In this document: positions 58,626 to 64,000 of the stretch, piece by piece
How the letters are laid out: every line of letters begins with the position of its first letter
Numbering within the stretch: position 1 is the first letter of the stretch
DNA from: Nakazawaea peltata
Taxonomy: Eukaryota > Ascomycota > Pichiomycetes > Alaninales > Pachysolenaceae
Length of the DNA stretch: 64,000 nucleotides
Direction: 5' to 3'
Assembly: GCA_001599355.1 (NCBI GenBank)
Contig: BCGQ01000005.1
Coordinates: forward strand, 993,342 to 1,057,341
The notes under the pieces: model-generated
The model's input: only the letters and a program-made list of their open reading frames with translations
What the model was told of the DNA's origin: nothing
Databases searched by the model: none
Position numbers and translations under genes: made by a program

Positions 58626-61600
58626 ATGTTGCTCTTCACTCTTGCAATAGTAAGGGTATGGCTTGCGGCACAGCTTGTGGCGCAAGTATTTGCTGATACC
58701 TTTCATACTGAAAGTTACGGTTGTTCTATATCTGTATCTTATATCGCTGAAGGATTTGAAGTTCAATTCTACAATTATACTTATCATGATTTAAAGTCAT
58801 ATGCTAATATCACCTTTATGGCAATTGGATATCTCGATGAAGATAAAGGGCCTAGCACTGTTGGAGTTTTAGATCCTCTTTTCTCTTATTATCCAAGTGA
58901 AGAGTATCCTGATGAAGCAGATACCATTTTACCTCTTTATGGTGTTGACATAACCATTACTCATTTTGTCGCGGAGTTGAAGACTTATTTTTATGCCCGA
59001 GAGACTGGAAGATACTTATTTGAATCTACCAGAGCTGATGATGCACTTCTAGTGTTTATGGGTCAAGGTTCTGCATTTGAATGTTGTCAAGACGAAACTT
59101 ACGACATAAATAATGACACTATAATCTCAGATGACTATTTGGCCTCTACGATCAGATACAATCATACTGAGGAGTACACTGTGGAGCCTGCTTATATATA
59201 TCTTGAACAAGGATACTACTATCCTATGAGAATGGTCTATCTGAACAGAGGTAACTATGGTGTCTTGAATTTTACGATAACCACTCCTTCTGGGATTGTC
59301 CTTAGTGATGACTTTCAGGGTTGGACCTATTTGTTCGATAACTCAGATTCAGAAGATGTCTGTTCAGAAACTACTGTCACTGAAAGATCGACTACCATCA
59401 CAACACACTGGACTGGTTCATTCACTTCCACTACCACTACGGTCCTGAGCAACGGTGATGTTACTGAAATCGTCGAGCTTCCACCAACCACCGCGACAAC
59501 GACCATTCCATGGACGGGAACCGGCACTTCCACCACAACTACCACAGACTCAATTGGTGATGTTACAATTATTGTTGAAACACCTACCCATATAACATCA
59601 ACGGTAACTACCACGCAACCTTGGACAGGTTCAGAAACATCTACCACCACTACAACAGATTCTTGGGGAGATGTCACTGTCATTATCGAGGCCCCGACTC
59701 ATCTTCCATCGACTGTTACTACAACTGAACCTTGGACTGGTACCGAGACATCTACTACCACTGTCACTGGCCCTGACGGAGATGTTACAGAGATTGTCGA
59801 GACTCCTACTGATACACCTTCCACAGTCACTACTACCGAACCTTGGACTGGAACTTTTACCACAACAACCACAACCACAGACTCTCTTGGTGATGTTACC
59901 GTCATTGTTGAGACGCCAACTCACTCACCATCTACTGTTACAACTACTGAGCCATGGAGTGGCACTTTCACTTCTACTACTACTATCACTGGTCCAGATG
60001 GAGGTGTCACTGAAATTGTTGAGACGCCAACTCACTCACCATCTACTACTGTTACAACTACCGAACCTTGGACCGGGACTACCACCTCTTACTATACCAC
60101 TACTGGTCCGAACGGAGACGTAACCGTCATTGTTGATACCCCCGCCATGACTCCATTCACTATTACTAGGACTACCCCTTGGAGTGGAACTTTCACTACT
60201 ACTACTACCACTACAGATTCCCTTGGTGATGTCACCGTGATTGTTGAAACGCCAACTGAAATGCCATCTACTGTCACTACTACCGAGCCTTGGAGCGGTA
60301 GTTTCACCTCCACCACTACCACCACTGGCCCAGAAGGAGATGTTACTGTTATAGTTGAAATCCCCAGTGAGATTCCAGCTACCACGACGACTACGGAACC
60401 TTGGAGTGAAACAGTGACATCTACAACCACTACCACCGGTCCAGACGGTGGAGTCACTGTCATTGTTGAGACTCCGACTAGCATGCCTTCCACTGTTACG
60501 ACCACTGAGCCATGGAGTGGAACTTTTACATCCACTACTACCACCACTGGCCCAGATGGTGGAGTCACTGAAATCGTCGAGACGCCAACTCACGAACCAT
60601 CCACTGTTACTACCACTTCACCTTGGACCGGCACTTTCACTTCTACTACCACTACCACAGGTTCAGATGGAGGTGTTACTGAGATTGTCGAAACTCCAAC
60701 AAGTACCCCATCGACTGTCACTACCACTTCCCCTTGGACAGGTACTGAGACATCCACTACTACTACTACCGGTTCAGATGGGGGTGTTACTGAGATTATT
60801 GAAACCCCAACTCACAAGCCATCTACTGTCACTACTACAGAACCTTGGACTGGAACCACCACTTTGTACTCTACTCCCACCGGTTCTAATGGAGATGTCA
60901 CAGTTATCGTTGATACCCCAGCCACTACTCCATTTACAATCACCAGAACAACCCCTTGGAGTGGAACCTTCACCGCTACTACCACTACAACAGACTCTCT
61001 CGGAGATGTTACCATCATTGTTGAGACTCCAACAAGCAACCCATCGACTGTAACTACCACTTCGCCATGGACTGGAACCGTCACATCCACTACTACTACC
61101 ACAAATTCAGATGGCGGTGTTACGGAGATTATTGAAACCCCAACTCAAAAACCATCTACGGCTACTACAACTAGTGGCTGGTCAGGATCTAGTACCACTA
61201 CCAGCACTACCACTGGTACAAATGGTGATGTCACCGAATTCGTTGAAACACCAACCCACACCCCATCAACAGTTACTACTACTAGTGGCTGGACTGGAAG
61301 CAACACCATAACCAGTACTACCACTGGTACAAATGGCGATGTCACTGAGTATGTTGAGACTCCTACCCACACTCCATCTACTGTAACTACTACCAGTGGG
61401 TGGACTGGAAGTAGTATCATCACCAGTACTACTACCGGGACAAACGGTGATGTTACCGAGTTTGTCGAGACCCCAACTCACACTCCATCTACAGTTACCA
61501 CAACCAGTAGATGGACTGGATCAAGCACTATTACGAGCACTACTACCGGTACTAACGGTGATATCACTGAGTTTGTTGAAACTCCAACTCATAAACCGTC

Positions 61601-63236
61601 TACTGTTACTACAACTAGTGGCTGGTCAGGATCTAGTACCATTACCAGTACTACCACTGGTACAAATGGTGATGTCACTGAATTTGTGGAAACACCAACT
61701 CACACTCCATCAACTGTTACCACCACTGATCCTTGGACAGGTTCCACCACTTTGTACTCTACTACCACTGGCTCTAACGGAGATGTCACAGTTTTCGTTG
61801 ATACCCCAGCTTCTACTCCATTTACTCTTACAAGAACTACTCCATGGACTGGAACCTTCACATCTACCACTACAACTACTGATGAGCGTGGTGATGTCAC
61901 AGTTATTGTCGAGACTCCTAAGAAGTCCACTGTCACAACTACTACTGGATGGACTGGAACCAATACGATTACAAGTTATGCAACTGGACCAGACGGTCAT
62001 GTCACCAAGTACATTGAGACGCCAGCTCACACTCCTTCTACTGTCACAACTACTAGCGGATGGACTGGAACAAACACTGTCACCAGCTATGCCACAGGAC
62101 CTAATGGTGATGTCACTGAGATTATCGAGACTCCAACTGGTTTCCCAACTGATACTGTCACTACCGAATGGACTGGAACTAATACTGTTACAAGTTACGC
62201 AACCGGCCCAGATGGTCATGTCACCAAGTACATTGAGACTCCAACTCATAATCCATCTACTTCCTCTATCACTACTCCTTGGGATAAGTCTTACACGACT
62301 ACTTCTTCTTCTACTGAACCAGATGGTGATGTAGTCGTTTACATTAAGACTCCAGTATCCAAGGGTCAGACTATTAGCCTCACAACTCCTTGGGACAAGC
62401 CATACACTTCCACGTCGTATGCCACCAACCCAGATAACGGAGTCGTCACCGCTATTGTAGAGGTTCCTATGAGCACTGCCACTTTCACCACTCCTTGGGA
62501 CAAGCCATACACTTCTACTTGGTATGTTACTAACCCAGATGACGGAGTTGTTACTGCCATTGTAGAGACTCCAGTCCATACTTACAGCTTGACAGAGACC
62601 TGGAGTGGAGATTACACCAAGACCTCCACTGCTACTAACCCTGAAAACGGAGATGTCACTATCATTGTTGATGTTCCAGGTGCCACTACCACAACTACTA
62701 CTTTGCCTGCTAAGGGAACTATCAGCACTAGAGTTATTACTGTCGAAACTCAAGCAGATGTCACTAACACTGTGGTAGAGCTTATCACCTGTGCTCCATC
62801 TACTTCTAAGGGCAATGTTGTTACTGTTACTTCGACTATGTGCACATGCACTCTCAATCAAGATGGATCTGCTCCTTCTTGTAGTGGATCTTCTGATTCG
62901 GGCTCAGGCTCAAGTTCAAGTTCCGGCTCTTCAGGAAACTCGGGTTCATCAGGCTCGGGCTCTTCGGGCAACTCTGGTTCTTCTAGTAACTCCGGAAGCT
63001 CAGGTAGCTCAGGTAGCTCAGGTAGCTCCGATTCCGGTTCTTCGGGATCTTCTGGAAACTCGGGATCATCTGGCCCCTCAGGGTCATCTGGTTCCTCTGG
63101 TTCAGGCTCCTCTGGATCGTCAAGTTCTGGTTCCTCGGGCTCCTCCGGTGTCACCGTATTCGAAGGTGCTGCCCCAGCCTTGTCTGCCCAGTCTGGTCTC
63201 TTGGCTGCTTTTATCCTGTTCCTCTTCTTCTACTAG
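58626..63236 (+). CDS. GPI-anchored repeat adhesin with GLEYA-like N-terminus
   Basis: 1536 residues. Signal peptide (about 1-23), a ligand-binding domain of the GLEYA/PA14 (Flo/Epa) type (about 25-240; CSISVSYIAEGFEV, AYIYLEQGYYYPMRMVY and Cys pairs), then about 30 tandem repeats of about 37 residues (about 250-1355) with the TVTTTEPWTGTFTSTTTTTG pattern, a Cys-rich TCAPSTSKGN/MCTCTLNQDG segment, a Ser/Gly stalk (about 1418-1500) and a hydrophobic C-terminus with GPI signal (SAQSGLLAAFILFLFFY). Repeats near the end are divergent (TPWDKPYTST). Family: cell-cell or surface adhesion. Lies next to the telomere, where such genes expand. Confidence 0.95.
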   Translation: MLLFTLAIVRVWLAAQLVAQVFADTFHTESYGCSISVSYIAEGFEVQFYNYTYHDLKSYANITFMAIGYLDEDKGPSTVGVLDPLFSYYPSEEYPDEADTILPLYGVDITITHFVAELKTYFYARETGRYLFESTRADDALLVFMGQGSAFECCQDETYDINNDTIISDDYLASTIRYNHTEEYTVEPAYIYLEQGYYYPMRMVYLNRGNYGVLNFTITTPSGIVLSDDFQGWTYLFDNSDSEDVCSETTVTERSTTITTHWTGSFTSTTTTVLSNGDVTEIVELPPTTATTTIPWTGTGTSTTTTTDSIGDVTIIVETPTHITSTVTTTQPWTGSETSTTTTTDSWGDVTVIIEAPTHLPSTVTTTEPWTGTETSTTTVTGPDGDVTEIVETPTDTPSTVTTTEPWTGTFTTTTTTTDSLGDVTVIVETPTHSPSTVTTTEPWSGTFTSTTTITGPDGGVTEIVETPTHSPSTTVTTTEPWTGTTTSYYTTTGPNGDVTVIVDTPAMTPFTITRTTPWSGTFTTTTTTTDSLGDVTVIVETPTEMPSTVTTTEPWSGSFTSTTTTTGPEGDVTVIVEIPSEIPATTTTTEPWSETVTSTTTTTGPDGGVTVIVETPTSMPSTVTTTEPWSGTFTSTTTTTGPDGGVTEIVETPTHEPSTVTTTSPWTGTFTSTTTTTGSDGGVTEIVETPTSTPSTVTTTSPWTGTETSTTTTTGSDGGVTEIIETPTHKPSTVTTTEPWTGTTTLYSTPTGSNGDVTVIVDTPATTPFTITRTTPWSGTFTATTTTTDSLGDVTIIVETPTSNPSTVTTTSPWTGTVTSTTTTTNSDGGVTEIIETPTQKPSTATTTSGWSGSSTTTSTTTGTNGDVTEFVETPTHTPSTVTTTSGWTGSNTITSTTTGTNGDVTEYVETPTHTPSTVTTTSGWTGSSIITSTTTGTNGDVTEFVETPTHTPSTVTTTSRWTGSSTITSTTTGTNGDITEFVETPTHKPSTVTTTSGWSGSSTITSTTTGTNGDVTEFVETPTHTPSTVTTTDPWTGSTTLYSTTTGSNGDVTVFVDTPASTPFTLTRTTPWTGTFTSTTTTTDERGDVTVIVETPKKSTVTTTTGWTGTNTITSYATGPDGHVTKYIETPAHTPSTVTTTSGWTGTNTVTSYATGPNGDVTEIIETPTGFPTDTVTTEWTGTNTVTSYATGPDGHVTKYIETPTHNPSTSSITTPWDKSYTTTSSSTEPDGDVVVYIKTPVSKGQTISLTTPWDKPYTSTSYATNPDNGVVTAIVEVPMSTATFTTPWDKPYTSTWYVTNPDDGVVTAIVETPVHTYSLTETWSGDYTKTSTATNPENGDVTIIVDVPGATTTTTTLPAKGTISTRVITVETQADVTNTVVELITCAPSTSKGNVVTVTSTMCTCTLNQDGSAPSCSGSSDSGSGSSSSSGSSGNSGSSGSGSSGNSGSSSNSGSSGSSGSSGSSDSGSSGSSGNSGSSGPSGSSGSSGSGSSGSSSSGSSGSSGVTVFEGAAPALSAQSGLLAAFILFLFFY
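59385..62695 (+). repeat. ~111-bp coding tandem repeats of the adhesin
   Basis: About 30 imperfect 111-bp units; several neighbours (about 61265-61690) are near-identical GWTGSSTITSTTTGTNGD copies, pointing to recent expansion, while the N-terminal copies are more diverged. Confidence 0.9.
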
Positions 63237-63928
63237 AAACAGAGAACTGATCTATCCCAAAATGCCTGCATAACTTTAATTGTTTTGTCTAGGTATTGTC
63301 CCAGCCTCCCCTTTTTGATTTTGGTGATAGCTGTGAAGTTATCACCTTCTTTTTTAACATCAGTACTGCAAACACAACTAAGGTGATCAAAGTCAATCTT
63401 TGTTTGCCTTCACTGTCTTGCATTTTTCAACCTTTCTTCAGGAGGCTTATTATTGAGTAATAAATTATATTGTATTAATTTCTTGTACTACTGTATTAAA
63501 GACAAATCATTATCATTTAGTTGTGTGCTCTATATTAATCTTCCCAATTGAGCTAGAGAAATTTGTAAATTGCAGACAACACATAAAAAGTGCGCACAAC
63601 AAAGCATTTTACGATTCTTTAATCATTTTATCAAATATAATTATAGAGTTGATGGATTTACAGAAGTGCATTTGAGTATCAGCACTCCTAAACATCACTA
63701 ACAATAACAATATATCTATATCACTACCATACATCATTTAATAACTAAATGCATCCATTGTACAACTCAGGATCATTTAATTAATACATAAATAATTATA
63801 TATACCATATAAAGTATAATTAATCAAAATATTAGAAAAGAGATAAATAAATATTAGTAAAAATAAATATAATTAATATAATCAAAAAACACCAATTACT
63901 CAACAGTAAAGTGATGCATTGGTGTATT
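63237..63928. other. Subtelomeric AT-rich region downstream of the adhesin
   Basis: AT-rich sequence with no gene. A perfect 7-bp stem with a 10-nt loop (GGTGATA 63323-63329 / TATCACC 63340-63346) sits in the likely 3' UTR. Poly-AT stretches (63780-63890) run to the telomeric repeats. Confidence 0.5.
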
Positions 63929-64000
63929 GGTGTTATGATGTTTACTTGGGTGTGTTGGTGTTATGATGTTTACTTGGGTGTGTTGGTGTTATGATGTTTA
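63929..64000 (+). repeat. Candidate telomeric repeat, 28-bp unit
   Basis: Two full identical 28-bp units (63929-63956 and 63957-63984) and 16 bases of a third reach the window end. The unit starts GGTGTTATGATG and ends TTGGGTGTGTT. It is G/T-rich on the strand running toward the right end, and contains the GGTGT/GGGTGT core seen in long telomeric units of Candida and Kluyveromyces species. A degenerate start (GGTGTATT) lies at 63921. Confidence 0.75.

Noticed and set aside
59327-63154. Long open frames antisense and in other frames inside the adhesin
   Set aside because: Produced by the repeat; the plus-strand frame alone has signal, repeat, stalk and GPI features.
63323-63346. Hairpin after the adhesin as an intrinsic terminator
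   Set aside because: Yeast polymerase II genes do not end by such structures; probably coincidence in the 3' UTR.

Overview
This window is eukaryotic, from an ascomycete budding yeast. Genes are short-introned with TACTAAC-type branch points, and carry GPI and HDEL signals, a DASH subunit, a LicD-type mannan phosphorylation gene, and nuclear complex I genes (a NUKM subunit and an NDUFAF3-type assembly factor), which the Saccharomycetaceae lack. The most important point concerns the genetic code. CTG codons fall again and again on positions that are alanine in the families concerned (NUKM, PRE2, FHL1, TRM2). The organism therefore very probably belongs to the CUG-Ala clade (Pachysolen/Nakazawaea/Peterozyma; NCBI code table 26). 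Any standard-code translation of these genes puts Leu where Ala belongs.

Layout. 1-9.3 kb: end of an MDR-family reductase, then kinase ISR1, forkhead regulator FHL1, proteasome PRE2, RPL11 (one intron) and the splicing factor SNT309. This is the same neighbourhood as S. cerevisiae YPR101-YPR106. 9.3-24.5 kb: sulfite pump SSU1, the mitotic-exit GEF LTE1, twinfilin TWF1, an NDD1-like protein, complex I NUKM, SLX9 (one intron), TOM20, the v-SNARE SNC and the convergent pair BOL1/GCV3. 24.8-35 kb: a concentrative nucleoside transporter with a GATA-site cluster upstream, the class V myosin MYO2 (a 26-nt first exon and an intron), and a tail-anchored FRT-like protein. 35-49 kb: MNN4-like mannan gene, an unknown protein, NUD1, a DUF4149/TMEM205-like protein (one intron), an NDUFAF3-like factor, MRPL51, an unknown protein, PRO2 and GID7. 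49-57 kb: PDI1 with unusual CSHC active sites, a formylglycine sulfatase, tRNA-Leu(CAA), a frameshifted RHO4-like GTPase, DAD1, TRM2 and a GST. 57-64 kb: a subtelomere, with a long regulatory gap, a 1536-codon GPI adhesin with about 30 Thr-rich repeats, AT-rich DNA, and a G/T-rich 28-bp tandem repeat running off the right edge that is probably the telomere.

Several genes work together. FHL1 is the ribosomal-protein-gene regulator and lies 1.2 kb from RPL11's neighbour PRE2. LTE1 and NUD1 both act in mitotic exit, and the NDD1-like protein in G2/M transcription. MYO2, SNC, TWF1 and FRT serve polarised growth and secretion. NUKM and the NDUFAF3-like protein serve complex I. Introns sit at the extreme 5' end of genes; in RPL11 and SLX9 the first coding exon is only the ATG.
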